A stretch of 64,000 nucleotides of DNA from Agarophyton chilense (GCA_030374765.1 JARGXX010000098.1:248001-312000); one strand, 5' to 3'. Shown: positions 43,126-54,164, counted from the stretch's first letter. Numbers and translations: made by a program. The notes: generated by a model not told the origin, from the letters alone.

Positions 43126-44982
43126 ATGGGGTCCTTCACCACTTCTGAGGATCGCCACAAAACCGGCACATCGGTACAGCTTTCTTCTACTCCTCCGACT
43201 TTCGGCGATAAGCAACTTCTCGCAACAGCAGTCTCAACCAGCCCTGTCAAAGAAAAGAACCCATACGTCATCAACCCACTCTCGGGGCCGTCGGCCTCCG
43301 CGCCGGCGGACAACGAAGCTCCCCAGCAGGGTGGATATTTTTCCGGTTTGGATGCGGCTCCGTCAGGTACCGAACCTTCCGCCTCGGCGAGCAACCGACA
43401 TCCTCAGGAGGATTTGGACATTAACGCGGTGGCGTGGAACTCCGCTCATGCGATGCCCTTGGTAGCAAACTCCAGAGGTTGGATCTCAAACGAATCCTTT
43501 CGAAGGTGGAGTCCCCTTACCGATCCGGTGATATATTCCCGCGCTCCGTGGTTCCATCCGACAGCGGTTCGCGACGATGAGCTCATCGACTCCTACGTGG
43601 AGGACGGCTTATTGCCGGGTGGCCCACCTGTCGAGGTTGTACGTTCTCCCGATTGGAGGGCGCGGGTAGCCATAGAGCCTCAGTATCTATACCGCGGTCG
43701 CGGGGAGTCCCTGGACAAGGCGCGCGCAGCGATGGCGGCTCTGGCCTACCAGCGATTGGAGAGGTCACGCTTTGACCATCTGGTTCCCCCGGAGTACGGG
43801 TTCGATGTCGCCTATTACCGCACGTACGGTGAGGTCTCCTACGGGGATAACCTTGCAGCCTTTCCCGAAGCCGAGTTCCGCGGACCGGGTTTTCCTCTTC
43901 GAGAAGATATGCTCCAATGGAGTCGTCCCATCCTTCGGGCTGAATTCAGGTACCTTCAACGGCAGTTTACCCAGTAAGGGTTCGATCGACGCGTGCGCTT
44001 CGAGCGCCGCTCGCGCTCCCGTTTCGGGTTCCTTGTCCCTTATCCTCACGTGGAACTGGAGCGTATCCGTAACACGGCGAAGGTTGGGCGATTCGTGCCC
44101 CTCCCAGCTTGGTGGAGTAAGTTCGAGGTCCCCCGAGGGTGCTTTGCTGAACTGCCCCCATGCATCTACTATATTGGGTCTCGTTTGATGCACGACCCGA
44201 ACTCGGGATACTGGGCCCTCGTTGCAGCCGAGTGGGCAGCCCGCGTAGCGGCGCACCTCCTCTGGGATGCTCATGACCATTTCCGTATCTGGTATATTCC
44301 TCCGATGCTACGGACCATCATGCGTCAGATCGACCTTGTCCCAGCGTTGGTTTCGGCCAGCAGCGTGCAGGACCTGTATCCAATCTTGGACGTGATCGAC
44401 AACACCCAATGGGATCGAGTTCCAGTGGAAAATCAGCCCGCAGGGGAAGGATCCGCGCGAGACAAGTCTCCTGGCCGATACGATCCGGGCTCCGGTAACT
44501 GGGTCTATTACAATCCCTTCGAAGGGGTTCGCATCAGCGCGGCGCAAGCACGGGCGCTGATTGACTCGCCTCGACCGATGCCGGTGGGACACCCGACGGG
44601 GTTCATTTGTACCGACGATTACGAGTACGAGCCTCCCGTAGAACTGGACGATCCAGCGTTGGATAACGACATGCCAGCTCCTAGTGGAGTACTCCCTGTG
44701 GAGCCATCTGCACCCTTCCAACCAGTGGGAACGACCTCAGCTGCGGCGGCGAATGCATCCGGTGGCGGTCCATCTGCTCCCCCCGGGTGGGGTGTGAACA
44801 CCCTTGCGCAGGCGCCGGTTGCCACTCCGCAAGCGGATAGTGTGCGACAAGGCCTCGTGAACGCGGGCATTCCGATTCCCCCGGGTATGACGGATGTGAG
44901 CCAGATGTTGGCTTTCGCCTCGGCGTACCATCAGAGTCAGAATCCCAACGGTGGGGCGGGTCCCTCCTCGGGCTTTCCGTAG
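43126..44982 (+). pseudogene. E2 antisense accessory frame (unknown protein), one stop
   Basis: Antisense to E2, between chromodomain and 3' LTR. From ATG 43126 (the frame is open back to a GTG at 43087) it runs 619 codons with a single in-frame TAA at 43975-43977, after which the same frame continues. It is the homologue of 8822-10504 in E1 over nearly its whole length. Order: Pro/Ser-rich head; PWFHPTAVRDDELI; YQRLERSRFDHLV; ILRAEFRYL; after the stop SRSRFGFLVPY, PRGCFAELPP, YYIGS, DPNSGYW, LLWDAHDHFRIWY, DVID, SPGR, WVYYNPF; then an acidic Pro/Gly/Ala-rich tail. No known domain, no membrane segment. It starts about 80 bases inside the 3' LTR, so an antisense promoter would lie in the LTR. 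Confidence 0.85.
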
Positions 44983-45200
44983 TTCCGCCTTCGGGCAATT
45001 GTAGAGTCCATAGCTTGGCGACAATAGTAAACTTCTGATATTTACATAACTTCTTTTCTTCTTCCTTCCTAGGGTCTTAACTTCTACTTTATCTTCTTCA
45101 TTCCTTCTTAGGATCTTCTTCATCTTCTTCCCTTCCTAGGGTCCAATCTTCTTCTTAATCTTCTTCTCCACTTCGTGGGTCTTCTTTTTCTTTTTCATCA
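44983..45200 (-). repeat. Purine-rich spacer of E2
   Basis: TTC/CTT-rich on the + strand, hence GAA-rich in element orientation. CCTAGGGTC recurs near 45069 and 45137 with a diverged copy between. It matches the position of the E1 spacer 8563-8760, where the sense and antisense frames converge. Confidence 0.55.
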
Positions 45201-45371
45201 TAAACTGTCCCGATAACCGGTGTTGTGTTCCCCGGTTAACGGCGCTAGGCCGAGGGCCAGTAGACATTCCCTCTCAATACGTGTTCTTCAGGATATTCTC
45301 CTCAATTCCTCTTCAGAGGTCCAACATCTTCCTCACTTCGAGGTCGCATCCACACCAGTTCCCGTGGTGGC

Positions 45372-45733
45372 TTACCCGACTTGGGCACGATCCAGACTTG
45401 GAGGCAAGGTTACCGAAGCGCGTCGGTGATAGGATAAAACCTTAGACCTCGGAAGGTGCTCAATGGGTTCCACTGTATCCTCATCAGGCGATAATCCGTA
45501 CCATCGGACTTGGTAGCGAACTTCTCCCTCGGGGTTGTAGATGTGACGCACGATGCGATCGATAACGAATTCCTGCGGGTACACTTTTCCCTGTTCGGGC
45601 TTCTCTTCCATCTTGGAACGCTCTAGATCCCTTGAGGGTGTCAACGTAGGGTCTAGACACACCCCGGTGGGTTCTTTTCCATGTTGCGAGCGGGTCTCAG
45701 CACTTCGTCCAAACGGCGCCGAGTGGCCTGTGG
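45372..45733 (-). CDS. E2 chromodomain frame
   Basis: An open minus frame ending at 45372 holds a chromodomain: QEFVIDRIV, VRYQVRWYGL, DTVEPIEHLP and a helix VLSYHRR. The usual W of the DTWEP motif is V. It lies in the -1 frame relative to integrase, and the 960 bases between have stops in all frames, so expression would need splicing or recoding, or it is broken. E1 shows the same separation. Confidence 0.7.
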
Positions 45734-46696
45734 GCTACGTTGTAACTTCCCTCTACGGAGTCAAAACGGCCCAGTTTTTGGGTCCTTCTTAAAGCTGAGA
45801 TCTTCCCGATAACAACGGTGTTCTTAGATTCCGTGACGGTTGAGAAACCGCGACGCGGTATCGTCTCCAATCTCAGGGGGGTAAGACTTCAACGTCAACC
45901 CGAGCTACTGGGACGAAGGTTGCTCTTGTGCAACGCGCCGTGCAACAGAGGCGGTTTGCGCGACGGTTGGTCGTCAGAGCCTTTTGATTGGCTCGGTGCC
46001 ATTCGACGTGTGCCACATAAATGCGCGGGCGCCGGTTGCCACTCCGCAAGCGGATGTGAGGTGGCGCTTTCGACACGCGCTAGCACTCTCCTGAGCTGTC
46101 CCCGACGGGTCTCACTCATTTCTTTCCCATTCCTGAGGGTTCCAGTGTCTCTATAGGAGTTCCTATTCCCATTCCATAATGGAGAGCCAAATTTGGTCAA
46201 CCTCGTCGTCGAGATCTTCCCCGTGCGGGTCCGCTGACACAGCTCGTTCCCGAGAAAGCGGGGTTTGAGTGTGCGACACCTCAGTGTCTCGTCCGCGGCG
46301 GCGGGTGATCGTCGGCTCTGTAGGCGTTCCGGGTGCGGAGTTCTCCACACGACTATCCCTAGGCGGAGTTTCGTCATCTTTTCTGACGTCATGCTCGGCT
46401 GGGTCGACGGTGATGTCGCTACCCATACGCTGGGGTTGTGACTTCTCTGTCGCCGGCTCGGTCGGGCTCGCCGTCTCACTGTGAGAACTAGATTCCCTGT
46501 TAGGGCGACTGGCTGACGCCGAAGCATCATCCTGCGAAGGAACTAAGTCCTCCTCCCCCTCCTTAGGCGGAGAGCCAGGAGGCTTGATTACCTCCGGTGG
46601 GGAAGTAACTCTGTAAGAGATCGTTGACTGGGCCCTTGAGGGAGCGGGCCCAGGTTCGGGAGTATCCGAAGTGTTCGGTAGGTCGGTTAAACCACG
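45734..46696 (-). pseudogene. E2 linker between integrase and chromodomain, disrupted
   Basis: Short minus frames (46530-45895, 46426-46163) are rich in Pro, Ser, Thr, Glu and Arg, like the linker of E1, but shift frame repeatedly. A 28-bp stretch (46028-46055) is an exact copy of 44811-44838 in the antisense frame. Confidence 0.5.
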
Positions 46697-49600
46697 TTAC
46701 GGGTGCGGAAGTGTAACGGGGCGGGTGTTCGAATCTCCGCCTGACGGGTTAACTTCCGTTGAATCATCCCCTGTGGAGGGCGTTGGTGCCGACACCACTT
46801 CCACATTTGGGTTGGGCGCTCGTGTGATGCGGTCCCTGGAGATCCGTTCGTGGCGGTTAGCGATATCCAATACCACCGTGTCCGGGTCTACAGAAACCAC
46901 CCGATAGGGTCCGTCCACAATTGGGGAAAGCTTGTGCCTACGTTTCTTTTCAGGATTGTAGTATTCCTTTCGAAGGAAGACGAAGTCGTCGGGCTCCACC
47001 TGAGGTAGAGGTTTGCGAACCCGATTGTCAAAGTCCTTCTTGTAGGCGCGTTGAGCTTTGTCCATTGCTTTCCGGGCTATCGGCACCATCTTCGTAAGCC
47101 ACTCCTTCCAGGCTTCTCGGTACAATCCCGGTGACGGGTACGTCGACAGCGTCGGTTGAGCCTCAATGGCGACCGGCGGCGGTGTCCTCGACAGTACCAG
47201 TTCGAATGGGGATAACGATGTAACCCGATGTACCTGGGTGTTGTATGCATACGTGATAGCGTCTGTGTACAAGTCCCAATTTTTGATGTGATCCGCAACA
47301 TACGATCTCAAAGCGTTGAGTATCGTGCGGTTAAACCTCTCCACCTGGCCATTCCCCTGAGGGTGATACGTAGTAACAAATAAATTCCTTACATCAAGGA
47401 TTCGACATACATCCTGAAAGAACTTTGATGCGAATTGCCCTCCGTTGTCGGATAACAACTGCACCGGCGGTCCATATACGAACACCCAATGGGTCACGAA
47501 CGCTTGCGCGACGGTAGCGGCGGTGATCCGCTTCAGCGGCACAGTTCTCGTTAGCTTAGAGAATCTGTCAGAAATGACAAGCAGATACCGATGACCTCGG
47601 GGCGTCCTGATAAACTCCCCTAGGATGTCTATGGCCACGAATTCGAGTGGAGCCCGTGCCGGGAACAGCTTCAACTTCTTAGAGTGCTTCCGAAGTTTGA
47701 CGTCATTCTTGGCGCAATTGGCGCAGGCCCGTCTGACAGCGTAACAATCGAATGCCATTGCCGGCCAGTAAAAGTCCCTTCTCAACGTGAGGTACAGTTT
47801 TCTTCCCCCGGGGTGGGCGCCAACCTTCACATAGTGAGTGAGGTGTAATACCCTCTGTTGTAGGGTGTGCGGCACCACTATCCTCGGGCGAGGTCCAACG
47901 GTCCTGATTAGGTAACCCTGATCGTCGTCCTCGAAAGGTAACTGAAATCCTCCGTTGAGGCGAGCCCGAATCCGTGTACAGAATGGGTCGAGCTGTTGCT
48001 CGCGTATCATCTCCTCTGGAGAGATAGGTATAAAAGAGCCGGTCGGCGAATCCAGACTCTCGTTGACGAGTATATCGTCACAAACATCATCCGTCAGCGG
48101 TTGAGCTCCTCCCTCCAGGTCCGATACCATAAAACATGGGATGTTATCGTCCTCGTAGAGTTCCGTTTCCGCTGTGGTTCCCAAGCGGGATAGTGCATCG
48201 GCCTGAGTGTTCAGCTTCCCTTTCTTGTACAGGATCTCAAAGTCGAATTCCGACAGTCGGAGACGCCAGCGCATAAGGCGGCCCGAGGGTTCGGAGATCT
48301 CCAGGAGCCAACGCAAGCATGCGTGGTCCGTATGGACTTTGAAACGAGTACCCATCAGATAGGGGCGAAGTGTAGCTAAGGCCCACACAACGGCTAAACA
48401 TTCTTTCTCGGAGACCGAGTAGTTCCTTTCATCGACATTCAGGGAACGTGACCAGTACCCAATAGGGTGACGTTCACCATCCTCAGAGGAATGGAACAGT
48501 GCACACCCTACTTGGTTTGCACTAGCATCGGTGTCCACTTCGTAAGGGAGCCCAGGATTGGGTAGAGCCAAGATTGGCGGTGATGTTACGGCATTCACCA
48601 GTGCCGTGAAGGCAGACGCTTCTGCGTCGCCAAAAGGTTCCAGTTCAACTGGTTGTCCCTTCGTCAGGAGCCTGTTGAGGGGGGTGGAAATATCCGCAAA
48701 GTTCGGGACGAATCGGCGATACACGTTACACAGACCTAAGAAGGATCGCAACTCCGTTTGAGTTTTCGGGTGTTTTGCTTCCTTCAAGGATTTCACTCGT
48801 ACTTCATCGATTGAAAGCTGTCCGGGACGGATGATATGACCCAGATTCTTAACCGAATCGGTGAAAGACTCGCACTTCTTGAGTTTCAAGGTGATCCCCG
48901 CGTCGCGGAGTATCTTCATTACGTCCCTGACGTGTTCGAGGTGGTCATCCAGGTTGTTGGAGAAGACAATAATGTCGTCTAAATACACTAGACACGTCCT
49001 CCACTTGAAGGTAGCCAACAGAATGTCTATCGCCCGTTGAAACGTTGCGGGGGCATTTGTCAACCCAAAAGGTATCCTCCGGAATCGGAAAAGTCCTTGA
49101 TGACACACTAAAGCCGTTTTGTCTCGATCTTCCTCCCTAATAGGGACTTGCCAGTAGCCCGAATTGGCGTCGAGGGTAGAGAATACAGTAGCACTCCCAA
49201 GGGAGTCGATGTATTCGTCCATCAGAGGGATCGGGTACACATCCTTAATGGTTACCTCGTTCAGGCGTCTGTAATCGATGCAGAAACGCCACGATCGATC
49301 CGGTTTCGGAACTAACACCACTGGTGAGGCCCCAGCGGACTGGGCAGGTTCAATTACGCCCGCTTTAAGCATCTTCTCCACCTGAGATTTCTCCTTTTCC
49401 CGAGCTTTCAGTCCAGCCCTGTAAGGGTGTTGGGCAATAGGCCGAGTGTTCGGTAACAAGTCGATGCGGTGTTCTGTAATCCCAATAGTTCCAAGGGAAC
49501 CATCCCACATGGGGGTAAATTCACGAAGCATGTGCCTCAGCTTCTCCCGATGAGATGCGTGTACATGGTTGAGATCCCATTTCTCCAATTCCTGAACAGG

Positions 49601-50707
49601 ATCCGTCTGGTCTGCTCCTGTGATAGGGGCCGTAACCTCCTGAGGTTTAAAGTGTTCAACGTGTGGAGCTGCAGTCGTATGCTCACCGTCTTCCGCGATT
49701 TCGGCAGTGTCCTCCCCCTGCTTAGGGTCCGCCACACCAAGGATCTCTGCGATAGAGATCTTTGTAGGTACGACCGCATGCGGGTGTGGAAGAACAGAAC
49801 CCAGGATCTGGTGTTTGACCAAATGCTGCGTTGTCTTTCCAAAGTTGGCTACCAAAACCTTGAAAGGGTTATCCGGTTCCACGGAGACAACCCCATTCGC
49901 AAGGGCGAGTTGACGCCGCGTATACAGAGACGGGTTCGGTTGTACCACATGCACACCAATTTTCTTGGTAACAACTGTGACCCAAACCTGGGTTTCTGGC
50001 GGGATAGCCACTGACTTTGCAACCGTTACCCGTGTAGACACCGGGTCCTTCTTCACAGATTCCTGCGCGACAGGGAGAGGAACGCGTGTTCGCGCTGCTC
50101 CCTGTAAGGGTTTACGAACGATTGGGATCGTAGACCCGTCTTCGAGTTCCACAGTTCTATTCCGAGAACGGATGGCTTCCACGAAGCGGTCGCAAAAGTC
50201 ACAACCCAGTATGACTGGTGCTGCAAGTGACTTGCATACAATAAATTCTAGCTGAACGAGATAGGAGCCTAACCTCACCATGAGGGAAATTGTACCCAGT
50301 GTCCGTAGCGGGTTGTTGTTCGCATCGGCGATATCCAAACGTGGACCGGTACGAACTTGAACCCGGAGCAGCGGGGGTAATAATTCAACATGAATTAAGT
50401 TAGGAGCGGCTCCTGTATCCAGGACAGATATTTGACGAACCATAAACTGGTTGGACAGGCCGAAGTCGGCGAATACTTTATAATTCCGCTTGGCCATTAC
50501 CATAACTCGATCCGGAATACGGAGATTACGGGACCGTATCCACGGGCGACGGAGGACACTAAAGTATCCCGAGTTAACGTCGGTGTCAGCCGTTTTCCTT
50601 GAAAGGATAATCACAGCTGGGGAGCGAAGCTGGAGCGCCTCGGGCGTCTTCAACTCCGGCTTAGAAGACGCCGCTCCCGCAGGGGAGACTCCCAAGTTTA
50701 GTTTTTC
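46697..50707 (-). CDS. pol: E2 pol: protease, RT, RNase H, integrase, intact
   Basis: One open frame of about 1336 codons, -1 relative to gag, open from the candidate slippery site (50701-50707). Domains by residue from 50695: aspartic protease with LDTGAAPN near 90; RT with FCIDYRRLN, the motif-A aspartate in FSTLDANSGYW, and YLDDIIVFS; RNase H with VDTDAS; integrase with zinc-binding H-H-C-C (HLTHY, CANCAKN), catalytic D in AIDILGEF, D in LLSDNGGQF and E in NGQVERFNR; then the GPYRV motif of chromoviruses. All expected catalytic residues are present, so this could be active enzyme. It ends in a Thr/Pro-rich tail at 46697. Confidence 0.93.
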   Translation of the reverse strand, partial: EKLNLGVSPAGAASSKPELKTPEALQLRSPAVIILSRKTADTDVNSGYFSVLRRPWIRSRNLRIPDRVMVMAKRNYKVFADFGLSNQFMVRQISVLDTGAAPNLIHVELLPPLLRVQVRTGPRLDIADANNNPLRTLGTISLMVRLGSYLVQLEFIVCKSLAAPVILGCDFCDRFVEAIRSRNRTVELEDGSTIPIVRKPLQGAARTRVPLPVAQESVKKDPVSTRVTVAKSVAIPPETQVWVTVVTKKIGVHVVQPNPSLYTRRQLALANGVVSVEPDNPFKVLVANFGKTTQHLVKHQILGSVLPHPHAVVPTKISIAEILGVADPKQGEDTAEIAEDGEHTTAAPHVEHFKPQEVTAPITGADQTDPVQELEKWDLNHVHASHREKLRHMLREFTPMWDGSLGTIGITEHRIDLLPNTRPIAQHPYRAGLKAREKEKSQVEKMLKAGVIEPAQSAGASPVVLVPKPDRSWRFCIDYRRLNEVTIKDVYPIPLMDEYIDSLGSATVFSTLDANSGYWQVPIREEDRDKTALVCHQGLFRFRRIPFGLTNAPATFQRAIDILLATFKWRTCLVYLDDIIVFSNNLDDHLEHVRDVMKILRDAGITLKLKKCESFTDSVKNLGHIIRPGQLSIDEVRVKSLKEAKHPKTQTELRSFLGLCNVYRRFVPNFADISTPLNRLLTKGQPVELEPFGDAEASAFTALVNAVTSPPILALPNPGLPYEVDTDASANQVGCALFHSSEDGERHPIGYWSRSLNVDERNYSVSEKECLAVVWALATLRPYLMGTRFKVHTDHACLRWLLEISEPSGRLMRWRLRLSEFDFEILYKKGKLNTQADALSRLGTTAETELYEDDNIPCFMVSDLEGGAQPLTDDVCDDILVNESLDSPTGSFIPISPEEMIREQQLDPFCTRIRARLNGGFQLPFEDDDQGYLIRTVGPRPRIVVPHTLQQRVLHLTHYVKVGAHPGGRKLYLTLRRDFYWPAMAFDCYAVRRACANCAKNDVKLRKHSKKLKLFPARAPLEFVAIDILGEFIRTPRGHRYLLVISDRFSKLTRTVPLKRITAATVAQAFVTHWVFVYGPPVQLLSDNGGQFASKFFQDVCRILDVRNLFVTTYHPQGNGQVERFNRTILNALRSYVADHIKNWDLYTDAITYAYNTQVHRVTSLSPFELVLSRTPPPVAIEAQPTLSTYPSPGLYREAWKEWLTKMVPIARKAMDKAQRAYKKDFDNRVRKPLPQVEPDDFVFLRKEYYNPEKKRRHKLSPIVDGPYRVVSVDPDTVVLDIANRHERISRDRITRAPNPNVEVVSAPTPSTGDDSTEVNPSGGDSNTRPVTLPHP

Positions 50708-52728
50708 GAAGCGGACCCCACCGAATTCGGTGCGGCTGCCTCGAAGGGGACCGGTTGTTCCCCGTTCGCGGGTACAAGTTCTGTATCCCTGTCAGCAAGG
50801 TGAGCTCGGAGTATCCTTTGTTCCTCATAGGACCTACTCGGGACTCGAGCTTTCTTCTCAGGGGTCAGAGCCTCGTACTGAGCGATAATTCGTGAACCCT
50901 CCCGCAGGGGAAATGTGCAGTTTGATGCTTTGTGACCACGGAGTTAACACAAATAGCAAATCAGCTCTGCCGGGTTCGGTTGTGGACGTGAATCCACGCG
51001 ACGTGGTGCTGTATCCCTCCATCCGGGGCGAGAGAACCGAGCAGCGGTATTCGCAAAAGGTAGCGATGCGGCTGGCACCCTCCGTCCTTGGGTATAGAGC
51101 GCAGAGTTTTCATCCGTAGTCGGAGCAGATGTCGACGGCAACTCAGACGTACCCATAGATTCGGGGTTACTTCCCATGAAGTGCATGTTATCATTGACCC
51201 CCACAGGGGCAGGGCCTCCTGCGAGTGACAAAGACGAGTTACCTCCATCGGCGAGGAGTGCACGTGTCGGCCGACTCTTTCGGTTCTGCCGGGCACGGAG
51301 AGTATCCCCCTCAGCCTGGGCGTACTGAACCAGTTCCAAGTAGGTCAGCTTGCGCTTCTCTTCCCGATTTCGGGCAACCAATGCACTTATCGAGGGGTCA
51401 AAGCCATCCACAAACATGGTGCATCTTTCGTAGGCGGGGAATACATTTCCGCATCGGTGAAACGCTTTATTCAAGCTAGTTGAATACACCGTTTCGGTTT
51501 CCATTGGCTTCTGCCGCGTATCCCTTAATGCAAGGATTGCTTCCTGAATCGCATTTCCAGTAGCGTATGACCTCAAGAGGTACTGCACCGCTTCGGGCCA
51601 GCACGTGACTCCCCCTTCCGAGGCTCGGGATGATCCACGGATGGAGTTGAACTGGTCTTCAGCCATCCCCTTTAAGAAATAGGGTAATGCAAGATACGCT
51701 TGCGCTTCACTCATACCGAGGATGTCAGCCTCCTGGACGAACCTCGCAAGGAAATCGAGCACCAGAATTGGGTCTGTTCCTGTGAACTCCCTCTTCTGTA
51801 GGGTGATGCTCAGCCTTTTGATGTAGTCCTTGACCTTACCCGTTCCGCGGGATGTTCGATCTCCCGAAGGGTTATCCAACCGGTAATAGCGGTACGATAG
51901 CAGCTTCCGATAGAGAGGATTCGTCGGCTTCAGCTCCCTTAATCCAAGGTGTTTCCTACCCTTCTTCCGGGTACGGATTGCCCCTTGAGAGGTGTAAGTA
52001 GCCTTCGACCGAGTCGCCCGGGATGACCGGCGTCCATCTTCACTATCCGAAGATTCGGAGGACGAACTCGATGACGAGCAGTTGGGATCGGAATCCGATA
52101 AATCCTCTTGGAGGTGAACCCTCTTCTTGGACTTGCGGCGGTGCCGTTTAGCGGAGCGGTGTTCTTCGTCTTCCGAAACGTCGGGTTTATCCTTCGAGGC
52201 TTCTGTGTCTCCGTCCATACGGATAATGGCCTCGAGGGTGTCCAGCCGAGCTCGGAAGCGTTCCGCTTGCACGCGGTGTTCCTCCACGAGGCTCCGGTAC
52301 CCCTGGATAAAGACCCCAGGGGTACCAAAGCCTTCCAAAAAAGAGTTCACATCCCTCCTCAGGGTACGAAGGTCATCGGCGACTCCCCGCACCGGGGCGT
52401 CCTCCACCTTGAGGCGGAGGGTATTAACCTCCTGAAGGAGCTCGACGTGAGCCGCGTTGGCGATATCGATTCGAGTCTCCAGGCGCTGTAATTCAGGGTC
52501 GGCCCGACTTTGGGGTGCTGCTGAGGGGGTCTCCACCACTGGAGCTGGGCCCACAACCACGACCTCTCGAGGACCTGAAACCACTGAGGGTGCTCTCCGA
52601 GTGTCCGGATCGATATCGGAATCGTTCCGACCTTCGGGAATTGAGCTCCTCGGCCTAGGCGGAACCGGGGGCACTGAATTCGCTTGACGGTTCGATCCAG
52701 TCCTGGAACCACGGGTAATCGGAGACAT
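50698..52728 (-). pseudogene. gag: E2 gag with a stop inside the zinc knuckle
   Basis: From ATG 52728: Pro/Ser-rich head, coiled-coil-like segment, acidic Ser-rich linker, capsid-like core (KLLSYRYYRL, GGVTCWPEAVQYLL, RCGNVF), then the knuckle C-x2-C-x4-H-x4-C. A TAA at 50944-50946 occupies the first of the four residues after the second Cys. The frame continues 82 codons beyond it to the true end TAA at 50698-50700, next to the frameshift heptamer. Everything else is intact. Readthrough or a recent mutation are both possible. Confidence 0.85.
50701..50707 (-). promoter_or_regulatory. Candidate -1 frameshift heptamer, E2 gag-pol
   Basis: GAAAAAC in element orientation, with AAA and AAC in the gag frame and TAA next. 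Pol is open in the -1 frame from here. Same place and phase as GGAAAAC in E1 and E3. Confidence 0.5.
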
Positions 52729-52936
52729 GCTGCAGACACGACACCGACGATTCGGGGTAACGATGAAATTCGATCACGAGATTCCCGGAGAACGGATGAC
52801 GTAACACAAAAACAAAAATAAAAACCAATTCCACCCTTTCAAAAGGGGACCACTACAACAAATCTTCACGACGGTGCCTCCTCTTCCAAGAGATATTCCA
52901 ACACGTGGATGACCAACCCAAAAGTCCGAGAACGGA

Positions 52937-52954
52937 TTCTAAGTCGGGAGACCA
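52937..52954 (-). other. E2 primer-binding site
   Basis: TGGTCTCCCGACTTAGAA in element orientation, two bases from the LTR; identical to E1 and E3. The leader from here to gag (52729-52936) shows nothing else. Confidence 0.75.
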
Positions 52955-52956
52955 CT

Positions 52957-53873
52957 TGTGGAGCAAAACCCGGCGACGGGAAGTGCTCTCAAGGTGTTCG
53001 AAGCCTTGCTCCCTGGGGGAGGCAGACTCAGAGACAGAGCCCTCCGTTCCACCCGTAGTGTGGGGTGTAACTCCCACGGGGGATTCCGGCAGTACCGACG
53101 GAGGTGAGGGGTAGAAACCGTTGGATCGGGAATGGGTATGGGTATCCCAAAGAATGGGGGAAAATCCGGCGAAGAGGAAAAACGGGGCGAGGGTCGGGCA
53201 TTAACAGGCACCGGACCCGAGAACCAGAAAAGGGGCGAAACAACAAAAGAAACCCAATACAGGGGCGAAAACCTGTCCTCGAAAAGAAACACAAAAAGCA
53301 CGCAACAAGTAAGCAGAACCCCCACGGGGTATCGTGCACGCAGGTCGTCTGAGCGGTCCCAAGGGGGTGGTTGCACGGAACCCAAACGTGGGCACTCTCC
53401 AAGTGAAGTCGTGTCCCTACGCAGGCGTTGCTAACAAGAGCCCGTTCCGGGTTGTAAGGCCGAAACGATGGCGACGAAGAACCTCTAAAGGTATCGAAGA
53501 CCAACCTTGGTTTCCCTCTTACTCTGAGCTTCGGACTGTCAGATCTCATCTCCCTAAGTAGGGCCCACTAACTAAACTCTACAGTAGTGCACACCTGCTC
53601 AGGGGCATACACGTGGAGATCCAACTGTCAGGGCCCAAAAGTCCAACGTTCTAACAAATATCCGAAAATCGGTGCCAAAATTAAGCCACATGTATCACGG
53701 GGCCAATCCAACCATGGGCCATCCGAATTTTCACTTCATAGGCGAACTCTAACCAGAAAACAGTGCCACCTCAGCACACCTTAGAGGGGATCATAGTCAT
53801 AACCCTCGGAGGGTTCAATCCTCATTCTATGAGTTGCATCTTCAAGTATCCCCTAACTGAGCGTTGCTCTACA
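52957..53873 (-). repeat. E2 5' LTR
   Basis: 917 bp, nearly identical to 42128-43044. The outer flank is cacgt (53874-53878), the reverse complement of acgtg at 57763-57767. Confidence 0.95.
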
Positions 53874-54164
53874 CACGTCTATAATGGAATCCACATGGGC
53901 TGAACAGAGCTCACGGAGATGGGGCCAGAGAAGGTCGACAAGACCTGCGGGCATGTTTTCTCTAATTCCTTCGGTCTGGTGGGGTTCTCCTTGAGATATC
54001 CCTGGCCTAGAGGTAGCCCTTGTGAGGCTTTCTCGTAAACGTGCTGCTACCGTGGGTTCTCGGCGAATCCTTTCAGGGTTATGCAGTGGGGTCAGTACTT
54101 CTTGCGGCTGGCTCCTCGCGCTCCTTCTGTCGCTAGCGGTATCAACCTGAGGGTCATGCGACAT
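53874..54164 (-). pseudogene. gag: E3 gag, first 97 codons
   Basis: From ATG 54164, an Arg/Pro/Ser-rich gag head runs to the E2 LTR. The last codons (SIIDV) end exactly in the target pentamer. The continuation is at 57768 on the + strand. An E2-family element inserted at this codon and the 5' end of E3 was later flipped. Confidence 0.7.

Larger units (their letters stand above)
42128..53873 (-). mobile_element. E2: Ty3/Gypsy chromovirus, young
   Basis: On the minus strand in element order: 5' LTR (53873-52957), primer-binding site, gag, pol, chromodomain, purine tract, antisense frame, polypurine tract, 3' LTR (43044-42128). The LTRs have equal length and I found only three differences, so insertion was recent. 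Pol is one uninterrupted frame, but gag has a stop within its zinc knuckle, the region between integrase and chromodomain is broken, and the antisense frame has one stop. Flanking pentamers differ (taatg at left, cacgt at right). Their inverted partners flank the solo LTR at 56846-57762. Confidence 0.95.
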
